Positions 33,908 to 41,875 are shown, counted from the first letter of the stretch. The stretch: 64,000 bases of DNA from Nitrospirota bacterium (GCA_013388455.1 JACAFF010000003.1:77675-141674), one strand, 5' to 3'. Notes: generated from the sequence alone by a model not told the origin. Program-made: numbers and translations.

Positions 33908-34930
33908 TTATTTCTCTGTATGACAAATCAAACAGCCTCCCTTCCCTTCTTCTCCTGTAAATATAGCGTCATAATCCCACCGCAATATAGAATCATATGG
34001 ACTTGAATGGGCTACATGACACGAAAGACATAGCACAACATCTTCCCCTAATTTCACCTCATCACTTGATATCTGAACAGGATTTGTTCTTCCAACCGGA
34101 GCATCAGTGTTGTAAATTCTTAAATTTGGTCTCTCTAATAGCGGTGGATTTTCAGGATTATAATTTACATACTCTCCATGATCAGGTAATAAAATACCAG
34201 TTGGATGTCTGAACCAAGGACTCTTTTTTGAGTCTGTATCTTTCAAATGAAAAGAACCATGACAGCTTGCACACAATATATCTATTGAAACTGCATATTC
34301 ATTATGCTTCTTTGAAGTGCAATTCTTATTCCATTCTTCATCTTCAAAACCAATCACTCCATTTACCTTATCTGTATTTTTTAAATATCGATAGCTTTTA
34401 GCTGTTGTAGTTCCATCAAGAGGTTTATCAGGAGCGTGATGCGTTCCTAAGATTGCACGGAATGGATCTTCAATGTTTCTGTTTCCATGACAGCCGTTAG
34501 AACCTGAACATTTCAATGTATTTTTATTATTGTATCCAACTATAGAAGGATCATATCCTCTTTTATAGCCTGGAGGGGTATTCATAAATTTTGAGTCTGT
34601 TAAAGCAATTCCATCGACATTATGTCCCTTTCTATCACCATATTTTTTTGTAACATAGTAGAAATTTCCTCCTGCAAGGGGATAATCTGGTTTTACAGTG
34701 TTATTGACTATTGGGACTTTACTATTTCCAAGTATTTTAATGGTTTCAGCGTTAGAATTTGAATGACAAACTATACATAAAGTATATGGTAAATCCTCTT
34801 TTGGTACACCAGGAAATAAGACATGACAGTTTTCACAATCCCCAGAAACTGAAGCAATTGAATAATTTAAAAGCATAAGGTTAATAAAAATATTAATCAG
34901 AAATATTAACAAGATATTATGTCTTTCCAT
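33908..34930 (-). CDS. OmcS-like hexahaem cytochrome, third paralogue (five CXXCH plus one CX5CH)
   Basis: 340 residues with a signal peptide (1-27, V-S-G near the cut). Haem sites: CENCH (without the TMH that follows in the others), CIVCH, the irregular C141-x5-C147-H148 (34487-34510), CASCHGSFH, CLSCHVAHSS and CLICH. It shares L-A-G-G-N-F-Y-Y-V, K-G-H-N-V and W-F-R-H-P-T-G with its paralogues. It is the shortest of the four and the first gene of the block. There is little sign of a ribosome-binding site before the ATG. Confidence 0.86.
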   Translation of the reverse strand: MERHNILLIFLINIFINLMLLNYSIASVSGDCENCHVLFPGVPKEDLPYTLCIVCHSNSNAETIKILGNSKVPIVNNTVKPDYPLAGGNFYYVTKKYGDRKGHNVDGIALTDSKFMNTPPGYKRGYDPSIVGYNNKNTLKCSGSNGCHGNRNIEDPFRAILGTHHAPDKPLDGTTTAKSYRYLKNTDKVNGVIGFEDEEWNKNCTSKKHNEYAVSIDILCASCHGSFHLKDTDSKKSPWFRHPTGILLPDHGEYVNYNPENPPLLERPNLRIYNTDAPVGRTNPVQISSDEVKLGEDVVLCLSCHVAHSSPYDSILRWDYDAIFTGEEGKGGCLICHTEK

Positions 34931-34993
34931 TTTATTTTAATTATTTATGCAAAAATAATGCTAATTCTATAAATTTTATTTAATCAATAGCTT

Positions 34994-35022
34994 AATTTAA
35001 AAAATTAACACTAATAAGTCAA
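34994..35022 (-). promoter_or_regulatory. candidate promoter for the cytochrome block
   Basis: On the - strand TTGACT (35017-35022), a 17-base spacer and TAAATT (34994-34999), about 65 bases before the first cytochrome start. It abuts the insertion-sequence relic, 3 bases from its stop codon. Confidence 0.45.
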
Positions 35023-35024
35023 TA

Positions 35025-35147
35025 CTATGTATAAGTTAAAGACATTTGCGACATTTCTCCATTTTCGATTAAATACTGAGTAGGGCTTTTTAATCCCAGA
35101 GATTTATATGCTCTATGAATATTATAAAAGATCATATAATCAGCAAG
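35025..35147 (-). pseudogene. relic of a DDE transposase C-terminus
   Basis: On the - strand the frame reads L-A-D-Y-M-I-F-Y-N-I-H-R-A-Y-K-S-L-G-L, then K-S-P-T-Q-Y-L, to a stop at 35025-35027. Y-N-x-x-R-x-x-x-S-L-G-x-x-x-P-x-x-Y is the typical C-terminal end of integrase-core transposases (IS3/IS481 type). Only about 40 codons remain, with a stop just upstream, so it is a dead fragment. Confidence 0.75.
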
Positions 35148-35247
35148 TCTTTAGTTAAACAGTAGGTTATAAAGAAGAGATAGATTGTAAAGATGATTGA
35201 TTTTATATATATAGTAACTACTTATCAGTAGAATTAATATATCCAAA

Positions 35248-36564
35248 ATGTTATACAATAATATGCGTTGTATCTTAATAATTCTGGACGGTATTGGTGA
35301 CAGAGGACAAGAGTGTTTTGATTGGAAGACCCCACTCCAAGCAGCATACACACCTAATCTGGATTACCTCTCATCAATAGGTATGAATGGTTTATATCAC
35401 AGCACTTATCAGGGTATTCCCATGTCAAGTGAGGAAGCACATTTCCTGATCTTTGGTTACACTTTAGAAGATTTCCCTGGCAGGGGATATATTGAAGCAA
35501 GGGGAAAAGGAATAAATGTTAAAGATAACGAGATTGCAATCCTCTGTCATATATGCTGTGCAGACCATAGAAACAACCATCTTATTTTGACATTGGGCAG
35601 GCCAGAAATTTCTAAAGAGGAAGCTCAAATCCTTATGAATGAAATAAAAATTTTTGAATTGAATACAGTAAAGATTAACCTCATACCTTCTCAGGGAATA
35701 GATGGATTTATTATTCTTAATGGCGATGTAAACGAATACATAACTGATTCAGACCCCATCTATGAAGGGAAGGCTATCATGGAAATTCTGCCTTTTAATC
35801 AGAAGAAAAAAGACAGCTCATCAAAAAAAACTGCTTCAGCTTTGAATCAATACCTCATATGGTGCCATCAGAAACTTTCCAGCCATCATATAAATAAATC
35901 ACGAATTGCATCAAATTTACCGCCTGTGAATGCTCTCGTAACACAGAGGCCTGGCAGAAAGAAAAAGTTAACACCCTTCAGAGAAAAATGGGGGCTTCGT
36001 GGATTGTCAATTTCCTCTGGCTCAATTTACTGGGGGCTCTGTACTGAATTGGGGATGGATGTAGTAAGGGTTAAAGATACAGGAGATATAGAGGGAGATT
36101 TAAAATACCGTATTCGCTTAGCAAAGGAAGCAGTTGATTATGATTTTATTCATGTTCATACGAAGATGCCTGATGAGGCAGGTCATACAAAAAATCCTTG
36201 GTATAAAAAGGAGGTAATAGAGGCAATAGACCGTGCTATGTCTGTTGCAGTCAATGAAATCATAACAGACAAAGAATTCTTGTTGGTTATTACAGCAGAC
36301 CATTCCACAGCAAGTTCAGGCACAATGATCCACACTGGCGAGACAGTGCCTCTCACTATAACAGGTAAATATGTGCGAAGGGACAAAGTGCAAGAATTCA
36401 ATGAAATAACCTGTCCGAGAGGTGGGTTAGGGGTTGTAAGAGGAAAAGAATTAATGTATCTGATACTTAATTTTCTTGATAAGGCTAAGATGCACGGACT
36501 TATGGATACACCTTTTGATCAGCCTTATTATCCCGGAGATTATAAACCTTTAACATTATTATGA
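35248..36564 (+). CDS. apgM: cofactor-independent phosphoglycerate mutase, archaeal type
   Basis: Alkaline-phosphatase-superfamily metalloenzyme interconverting 2- and 3-phosphoglycerate. Family marks: I-L-D-G-I-G-D-R-G near the N-terminus (metal Asp), the S-S-E-E-A-H segment, F-P-G-R-G-Y-I-E-A-R-G, the K-D-T-G-D-I-E-G-D-L region, H-V-H-T-K-M-P-D-E-A-G-H and T-A-D-H-S-T near the C-terminus (metal ligands). Length 438 fits. Either ATG 35248 or ATG 35263 may be the start; neither has a clear ribosome-binding site. It is divergent from the cytochrome block, with the transposase relic between. Confidence 0.85.
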   Translation: MLYNNMRCILIILDGIGDRGQECFDWKTPLQAAYTPNLDYLSSIGMNGLYHSTYQGIPMSSEEAHFLIFGYTLEDFPGRGYIEARGKGINVKDNEIAILCHICCADHRNNHLILTLGRPEISKEEAQILMNEIKIFELNTVKINLIPSQGIDGFIILNGDVNEYITDSDPIYEGKAIMEILPFNQKKKDSSSKKTASALNQYLIWCHQKLSSHHINKSRIASNLPPVNALVTQRPGRKKKLTPFREKWGLRGLSISSGSIYWGLCTELGMDVVRVKDTGDIEGDLKYRIRLAKEAVDYDFIHVHTKMPDEAGHTKNPWYKKEVIEAIDRAMSVAVNEIITDKEFLLVITADHSTASSGTMIHTGETVPLTITGKYVRRDKVQEFNEITCPRGGLGVVRGKELMYLILNFLDKAKMHGLMDTPFDQPYYPGDYKPLTLL

Positions 36565-36568
36565 ATAG

Positions 36569-36961
36569 ATGAATATAAGCGGGCGTTTACTTGAGATTTT
36601 AGCCAACAAGCCTGACCACGTCACAGATTTTCCAGAATGGATGCTCTCCAATTCAACAATACAGGAAATAAGAAATACTGAGAATACTGCTATTGCAGAG
36701 ATCGTGGGCAGGGATAGTATTGCAGCAACGATACGTGCATGTGAAACGCGTCCGATTAGGTCAATTGTTCCAACTATAGCCTATGCAGGAACTGAATATG
36801 GAAATTGGACATTCCCTTTTTAGAAGGTAAAGGTCTTACATGTTAAATTACAATCAAACAATATTAAGGTCTTCGAACCAATTATTATAGGTTCACCAAA
36901 ATTCGCTTTTAAAAAAGCTGATGATATTATCAATGGTTATCTTTTGAATAAAGAGCTTTAG
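36569..36961 (+). pseudogene. amber-interrupted, probably truncated gene
   Basis: The frame runs 84 codons from ATG 36569 to TAG 36821-36823. It then continues in the same frame for 45 codons (K-V-K-V-L-H-V ... I-I-I-G-S-P-K-F ... D-D-I-I-N-G-Y-L) to TAG 36959-36961. Sequence character does not change across the first TAG, so it looks like a nonsense mutation. The abrupt join after G-S-P-K-F suggests an internal deletion as well. I do not recognise the family. The end overlaps the convergent glycosyltransferase gene. Confidence 0.6.
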
Positions 36962-37592
36962 TCTGACCATTTTTGCTTGTTTTGCTCAATCTCCATCGAT
37001 TCAGGGTATCAAGGTCATCTATGTCATACCATTCAGGAAGAAGAAAATAATTTATTCCTGCATTCATGGCATTAGAAATGGTGTCTTTTAGAACCATATC
37101 TCTCCCCCATTCAATATTTTTAAAAACATCCTCAAGAGGTTTCTTCATACCGATAAGATAATAACCACCGTCTTCTGATGGACCGATAACAAGTTCATAA
37201 ATGTCAAGCTTTTGAAATGCCATTTCTATGAAAGAAATTGGTAGATCTGGAGAATCAGTCCCGATGAGTGAAACCTTCAGATATCCATTGTCAAAAAGCC
37301 ATTGAAAAGCATTACACATCTTTTCGCCAAGGTTATGACCTTTCTGTGGATGAAAAGATATATTCTTTTTTCCTAAAAATGGGATCTGGTAATTTGGAGA
37401 TGTTATTTCTCCTTCATAAAAACCATAGATATCTATGCCCTGAATTCTCAGGACGTTTGCAACAGTTGCATCAAGCATAGATATATATGCTTTCAATGCT
37501 TCATCTTTTCCTATTTTATTAGCAATTCTTTTCTTAACCTTACCAGATTGAGGTGCTCGGAAAAATATTCCGAGTGCTGATCTGCTCTTCAT
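36930..37592 (-). CDS. TIGR04282-type (DUF2064) glycosyltransferase-like protein
   Basis: 220-residue nucleotide-sugar-transferase-like protein of the family placed with arsenosugar biosynthesis genes. Marks are F-x-R-A-P-Q-x-G-K-V-K-x-R at the N-terminus, the G-T-D-S-P-D-L-P motif (about 118-125) and G-P-S-E-D-G-G-Y-Y-L-I-G (about 150-161). It is next but two to a TIGR04283-type glycosyltransferase, the usual partner. Real substrate is unknown. Confidence 0.82.
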   Translation of the reverse strand: MKSRSALGIFFRAPQSGKVKKRIANKIGKDEALKAYISMLDATVANVLRIQGIDIYGFYEGEITSPNYQIPFLGKKNISFHPQKGHNLGEKMCNAFQWLFDNGYLKVSLIGTDSPDLPISFIEMAFQKLDIYELVIGPSEDGGYYLIGMKKPLEDVFKNIEWGRDMVLKDTISNAMNAGINYFLLPEWYDIDDLDTLNRWRLSKTSKNGQTKALYSKDNH

Positions 37593-37595
37593 TTT

Positions 37596-39287
37596 TTAAT
37601 TATCTTTATGTGATGATACCTTTTTAACAAGTGGTTTTAAAGCAAAGGGTAATAGGAATGCTACAGAAGCAATGATAATACCGATAATTAAACCTTTTAC
37701 ATTGCCTTTTAAAATCAATTCACCCATTGAACTTCCAAATGCTACATATGCAATACAAGCAGGCAGCATAAAAACAAATGTTGCCCATAGATAATGTAAG
37801 AATGATATAGGAGTTACCCCGAACATGTAATTTAAGACCGGGAATGGTAGAACTGGTAATAATCTTGCAAATGCTACAGCCTTCCAGCCATGTTTTTCAA
37901 CCTTTTCCTTTAGCCATTTTGATCTGTCATAGCCAAAGCGTTTTTTAATAGTGTCACCTATAAGATAACGAGAGATTAAAAATGCAACAGAGGCACCTGT
38001 AGTAGCACCAGTTATAGAAAAAATAACACCCCAGAATGGTCCCCAGAGGAAACCCGCACCAAGTGTGAGAGGGAGGCTTGGAATAAAGAGGCTTGGTCCA
38101 ATGGCATAAATAAGGATAAAAAGAAGCGGTGCTAAAACCTTATATTGTTTTATAAAATTTAAAATTCCCTCTGTTGATATATAACCTTTATTTCTTAGAT
38201 ATGTAGTAAGAATTATTAAAAAGATTACGTTTATCCCGAAAAGTAATTTTTTAAGATTAAACCTTTGAGTAGATGCGAATATAAATCTATTAACCCATTT
38301 TTTACCAGAGGTAACAGGTTTTTCAATCAGTTTAACCCCGGTCATAAGTTCAAGTAGATGATATGCCTTCTTTCCATTTTCAAGAAACTTTCCTTTACAG
38401 CCCATACAATAGGTAACGATAGGATTATCCTTTGATGCGTTAATAACTTTATCGGTAAATTTCTTTGATAGTTCTGGCGATAATGAACTGACCCCTCCTC
38501 CATGACCACAGCATGTAGGTCTTGAATTCTCACTATCAGTTAATTGCATTATTGTTTTTGCATTTTGTCTTATATTCTCTGAGCTAAAAGATGGACATGG
38601 ATGATGGAGAAAAAATTTTTGGAAATTGGAGTTCGGAGTTCGGAGTTCAAAACTTTTATCTAAAACCTCAAATATATGTTCAACTTCAATATCTGGAAGA
38701 TGGATAGAAAGTGATTTTCTGCAATTTGTGCAACCTGTTATTACATTAGTTATCTTATTATTCTTCAATCTTTCTTGTATTCTTTCTGCAGCCTCCTTTA
38801 CTGAATCAATATCTCCAAGCTGATATAAGGGATCAAAACAGCAATCAAGAACCAATCCAACCCTTTTATTTAGACTTTTGCTAAGTAGCCTGATAGTTTT
38901 CTTGACTATCTCAGGATTTGTTCCTGCTAAACCGCAACCCGGCCAGAAGACTGTATCAGTAGAAGAAGAATAATATACAAATGGAAAATTATGTCCTCTC
39001 ATAGCATAAGCACTTGCTGAATTCAAAGCATTTTTTATCTCTGGAGGATAATTACCACTCCTTAATAACATGGTTTTCATTTCAAATAATGCTTCTGAAG
39101 GGTTTAATCTCTCTTTGCAGACTGTATCACATGCCTTGCAATTCGAACAAAAAAAAACCTTTTCTGGAGTTTCTGAGATTATCTTGTCAGGTGTGCCATA
39201 AGTATAAAGAAATGGGCATACTCTTTTACACCTTCCGCAATTCTCACAGCTTTTTAAAAATTCATTAATTCTTGATGGAAGTTCCAT
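37596..39287 (-). CDS. fusion: 4Fe-4S / CCG heterodisulfide-reductase-like domain + VTT (DedA-like) membrane domain
   Basis: The N-terminal part has two ferredoxin-like clusters (C-E-N-C-G-R-C-K-R-V-C-P and C-S-N-C-K-A-C-D-T-V-C) and two CCG domains: CX30CC...CXXC, then CX27CC...CXXC. These cysteine-rich modules carry non-cubane clusters in HdrB/GlpC-type electron transfer proteins. The C-terminal part (about 230 residues) is a TVP38/TMEM64-type VTT domain with several helices and G-A-x-x-G-A-S-V-A-F-L-I-x-R-Y. ATG 39287 is chosen because it begins just before the first cluster; a reading from 39404 would overlap the upstream gene by 140 bases. Confidence 0.8.
   Translation of the reverse strand: MELPSRINEFLKSCENCGRCKRVCPFLYTYGTPDKIISETPEKVFFCSNCKACDTVCKERLNPSEALFEMKTMLLRSGNYPPEIKNALNSASAYAMRGHNFPFVYYSSSTDTVFWPGCGLAGTNPEIVKKTIRLLSKSLNKRVGLVLDCCFDPLYQLGDIDSVKEAAERIQERLKNNKITNVITGCTNCRKSLSIHLPDIEVEHIFEVLDKSFELRTPNSNFQKFFLHHPCPSFSSENIRQNAKTIMQLTDSENSRPTCCGHGGGVSSLSPELSKKFTDKVINASKDNPIVTYCMGCKGKFLENGKKAYHLLELMTGVKLIEKPVTSGKKWVNRFIFASTQRFNLKKLLFGINVIFLIILTTYLRNKGYISTEGILNFIKQYKVLAPLLFILIYAIGPSLFIPSLPLTLGAGFLWGPFWGVIFSITGATTGASVAFLISRYLIGDTIKKRFGYDRSKWLKEKVEKHGWKAVAFARLLPVLPFPVLNYMFGVTPISFLHYLWATFVFMLPACIAYVAFGSSMGELILKGNVKGLIIGIIIASVAFLLPFALKPLVKKVSSHKDN
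38628..38648. repeat. short 7-bp repeat inside the Fe-S/VTT fusion gene
   Basis: Two exact GTTCGGA heptamers flanked by TTGGA and GTTC. It encodes F-E-L-R-T-P-N-S-N-F between the two CCG domains, where an extra loop is tolerated. Confidence 0.7.
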
Positions 39288-40338
39288 AAGCAAGGTCCGA
39301 TTTTTCGAAGAATGTGTTAGTGCTATCAGGGTTAAAGAATTTTGAAGGACCTGATAGCACATTCCATTCAGCCTCTTTAAATATCTGCCTACACTGTTGA
39401 ACACTCAATCCCCTCTTACCTTCTGTTTCTTTTACTGTGTCACGGGGATTCGATCCTGTCTCTGCCCATATCAGGTTAGAACCTGCAGCTACACTTATAA
39501 CATTTGGCTCGTGAGTACAATTTCCTGCGATGTTATACCCAGTTGCTAATCTCACAACTGCTACGATATGTGCCATTTTTGCCTCACTCACGATTCCGTG
39601 TTTTGATAGATCAGTTTTAGGTATTGGAATTCTCCTCATAGCTCCGCTAAAGACGGGCTGGATATCTCTGGTAATAAGGGTTTTTTCTACTAATTCCTCA
39701 ATGCTATGTTCAGGACCTATTGGTTCTACACAGGTTCCAACAAGTAAACCAACCTCCTTTGCATTTCTAATCGTTCTTAGTCTTTTTTCGGTTGGAATAT
39801 TTGTATCCCTACCCTCTCCCATCCTTACAGCATGGTATACTCCTGAAAAACCCGCATCCTTTAACTTCAATGCCTGTTTTTCAGAGAAATCATCTATATT
39901 AGCCACAAGTATAGTATCTTCTTTCAACGATCTTTTAACTTCCTGTGCTACCTCAATGAACTTTTCAAAAGGGTATCTTGAAGTGGTCATAAGGTATATT
40001 GCATTGGCTCCATCTGACTCAAATTCACGTGCACGATTGACTACTTCCTCTATCGCCAGTTCGATATTTTCTGAGAAAACCCCATTACAGGAAGCGAAAG
40101 AACAAAAACGGCAATTTCGCGGACAAGGAGCGATATCAAGACCAATCTGTGCGTGAACCTCAGCAAGACCATTAGATGCCTTCTCACATATCTGCCGTGC
40201 TGCAGACTGGATTAAAGCTGATTGATAGGTAAATAAAGGGACTTGAAATAAAAGAGCAATATCTTCTGCATTAAGTATTTCTCCGGATAATGATTTGTCA
40301 ATAATATTTTTTACCATATTCACCTCATAATCTTTCAC
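39265..40338 (-). CDS. BioB-like radical SAM protein
   Basis: 357-residue radical SAM enzyme. The cluster motif is C-P-R-N-C-R-F-C-S-F-A (CX3CX2C), followed by another Cys in S-C-N-G. The C-terminal part has the G-N-C-T-H-E-P and W-A-E-T-G-S-N-P-R-D landmarks of BioB/ThiH-like proteins. It is not a clear match to biotin synthase, since the auxiliary-cluster cysteines are not obvious. It overlaps the glycosyltransferase gene by 4 bases and the Fe-S/VTT gene by 23. Product unknown; the neighbours suggest a modified sugar or sulfur/selenium compound. Confidence 0.8.
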   Translation of the reverse strand: MKDYEVNMVKNIIDKSLSGEILNAEDIALLFQVPLFTYQSALIQSAARQICEKASNGLAEVHAQIGLDIAPCPRNCRFCSFASCNGVFSENIELAIEEVVNRAREFESDGANAIYLMTTSRYPFEKFIEVAQEVKRSLKEDTILVANIDDFSEKQALKLKDAGFSGVYHAVRMGEGRDTNIPTEKRLRTIRNAKEVGLLVGTCVEPIGPEHSIEELVEKTLITRDIQPVFSGAMRRIPIPKTDLSKHGIVSEAKMAHIVAVVRLATGYNIAGNCTHEPNVISVAAGSNLIWAETGSNPRDTVKETEGKRGLSVQQCRQIFKEAEWNVLSGPSKFFNPDSTNTFFEKSDLAYGTSIKN

Positions 40339-41096
40339 TTATAAAGTTTAACAAGCTTTGAAGGTTCAACTCCTAAAATGAAAAGTAAAGCTATAAGGAC
40401 ATTTCTCAAACTTACAAGAATTGGAGAAAAAGGAAACTCCTTTTTTATACGTCTTGAAGATGCTATAACACTGTGAGGAATATATTTTAGCTTTCCAAAC
40501 TTTCTGAGACGAATTACTAAATCAATATCCTCAAGAAATGGATATTCCCTGAAGCCTCCAATTTTTACAAATGCATCTCTTTTAATAAAGATTGCCTGAT
40601 CACCGTAAGGTAAAGATAGTAATCTTGCCCTTAAATTTGCAAAAAATTCTACAAGCTTTGTTGAGAGAGAGTTGTCATCGAATTTGAGTTTAAAAAAACC
40701 ACCGACATATTTATCAGAAATATTCAAAATGTGATGCTGTATATTAAAAGTGTCATGCTGAACCTTTTTCAGCATACCCTGAGAACCTGTAAATATTTCA
40801 GGGTGCCATGAAGAAATTGTTTCATTTGAAATGATGGTATCTGCATGTAGGAAGAAAAGAATTTCTCCTTCTGCTAAGGAGGCGCCTTTATTCATTTGAT
40901 TACCTCTTCCTTTTCTTGTTTGAATAACAATTGCTCCATTCTCGCGAGCAATTTCTTTAGTCCTGTCAGTGCTTCCTCCATCAACTACAATAATTTCAAA
41001 TGGGTTCAATAGTCTTGCTGATTCAATACAACCCTTAATTACCTTTTCTTCATTGAATGTAGGGATTATGACAGATATACGAGCGTCCTGCCTCAT
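40335..41096 (-). CDS. TIGR04283-type family 2 glycosyltransferase with a repeat-derived insertion
   Basis: GT-A fold enzyme: I-S-V-I-I-P-T-F-N-E-E at the N-terminus, V-V-D-G-G-S-T-D, F-L-H-A-D-T (DxD-like metal site) and F-L-E-D-I-D-L. Compared with the compact family layout, an extra stretch of about 28 residues follows H-A-D-T. It includes G-M-L-K-K-V-Q-H-D, which looks like a translated dispersed repeat. The frame is kept, so the enzyme may still work. It is the expected companion of the TIGR04282-type gene. Confidence 0.82.
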   Translation of the reverse strand: MRQDARISVIIPTFNEEKVIKGCIESARLLNPFEIIVVDGGSTDRTKEIARENGAIVIQTRKGRGNQMNKGASLAEGEILFFLHADTIISNETISSWHPEIFTGSQGMLKKVQHDTFNIQHHILNISDKYVGGFFKLKFDDNSLSTKLVEFFANLRARLLSLPYGDQAIFIKRDAFVKIGGFREYPFLEDIDLVIRLRKFGKLKYIPHSVIASSRRIKKEFPFSPILVSLRNVLIALLFILGVEPSKLVKLYK

Positions 41097-41114
41097 AAAA
41101 ATTAACTGTTTTGG

Positions 41115-41237
41115 TCATTCCGAAAGAAGCAAAAAAGAACCGAAGCCAGCGAGTAAAACACCTGCACCGATTGTTTTTAGAAATTCTCCTCTACTAATTC
41201 GATTATTAAATTCTTTTTTTATTTTCTTTTCATCCAT
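41115..41237 (-). CDS. small 40-residue membrane-anchor-like protein
   Basis: ATG 41237 has a strong GGAGG ribosome-binding site 5 bases upstream and starts 10 bases after the yedF stop. The product begins M-D-E-K-K-I-K-K-E-F, followed by S-R-G-E-F-L-K-T-I-G-A-G and a hydrophobic helix. It resembles a Tat signal that has lost its second arginine (SRGEFLK instead of SRREFLK). It could be a small membrane protein or the relic of a longer Tat substrate. Confidence 0.5.
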   Translation of the reverse strand: MDEKKIKKEFNNRISRGEFLKTIGAGVLLAGFGSFLLLSE

Positions 41238-41247
41238 ATTTACCTCC

Positions 41248-41838
41248 TTACCCAATCCAGACAGTCTTCTTATAGTCTTTAACACCTTCTACAAGGTGAT
41301 TTGTTGTGCCTCTAAAACCAACCTTTAGCTCTGATTCAAGATTGAAGAACTTAAGGCATGTGCCACAGGTAAATATTTCTACTCCCATTTCTTCAATCTC
41401 TTTAAGAATAGGAACCATTTCGTCGTCCACTGTAGTAAGTTTCACACCTGTGTTCAAAAAGAATATTGCATCAGGTAGCTCTTTATATGCTTTAATCGTC
41501 TCAAAATATGCCTTCATAAGGATTCTGCCAAGCTCTTCCTCTTTGCCCATTGTATTAGTACCTATTATGAGAAATAGATCTTTGCCGGGTTTCTTTTCTT
41601 TAGTTTCTTCAGCAGGAACCTCACAGACATATCCCTTAACTATCTTGACACGCCAGTAATTTTCTTCCTTTATTACGTCTGAATAGAAATTGTTCTTTGC
41701 TGCAAACCTCTTAAGATTAATCGCGGATGCCTCGTTATCAACGAGTACTTCTATACCGCCCTCTGTTATTTTTGATAATGCCTCCTCTGCCATAAGAACA
41801 GGCTTTGGACATCCATAACCTCTTGCATCAACAATCAT
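41248..41838 (-). CDS. yedF: YedF-type selenium/sulfur metabolism protein (TusA + DsrE domains)
   Basis: The N-terminal TusA-like domain has the sulfur-carrier motif G-Y-G-C-P-K-P (C9). The C-terminal DsrE-like domain (about 88-195) has L-I-I-G-T-N-T-M-G and F-T-C-G-T-C-L. This is the architecture of the selenium metabolism protein YedF, often encoded beside selD. Here selD is present only as a decayed fragment 37 bases upstream. Role in selenium or sulfur relay is from family context. Confidence 0.85.
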   Translation of the reverse strand: MIVDARGYGCPKPVLMAEEALSKITEGGIEVLVDNEASAINLKRFAAKNNFYSDVIKEENYWRVKIVKGYVCEVPAEETKEKKPGKDLFLIIGTNTMGKEEELGRILMKAYFETIKAYKELPDAIFFLNTGVKLTTVDDEMVPILKEIEEMGVEIFTCGTCLKFFNLESELKVGFRGTTNHLVEGVKDYKKTVWIG

Positions 41839-41875
41839 CTCATTCAGCCTCCTGATTAATTATGAAAAAAGAGTA

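Noticed and set aside
31763-34510. CX5CH sites explained as frameshift or sequencing error
   Set aside because: Three paralogues keep the same spacing and flanking residues in frame, so independent errors are very unlikely.
39530-40156. 208-codon + strand frame opposite the radical SAM gene
   Set aside because: It is antisense to a gene with intact Fe-S motifs, is low-complexity and shows no domain.
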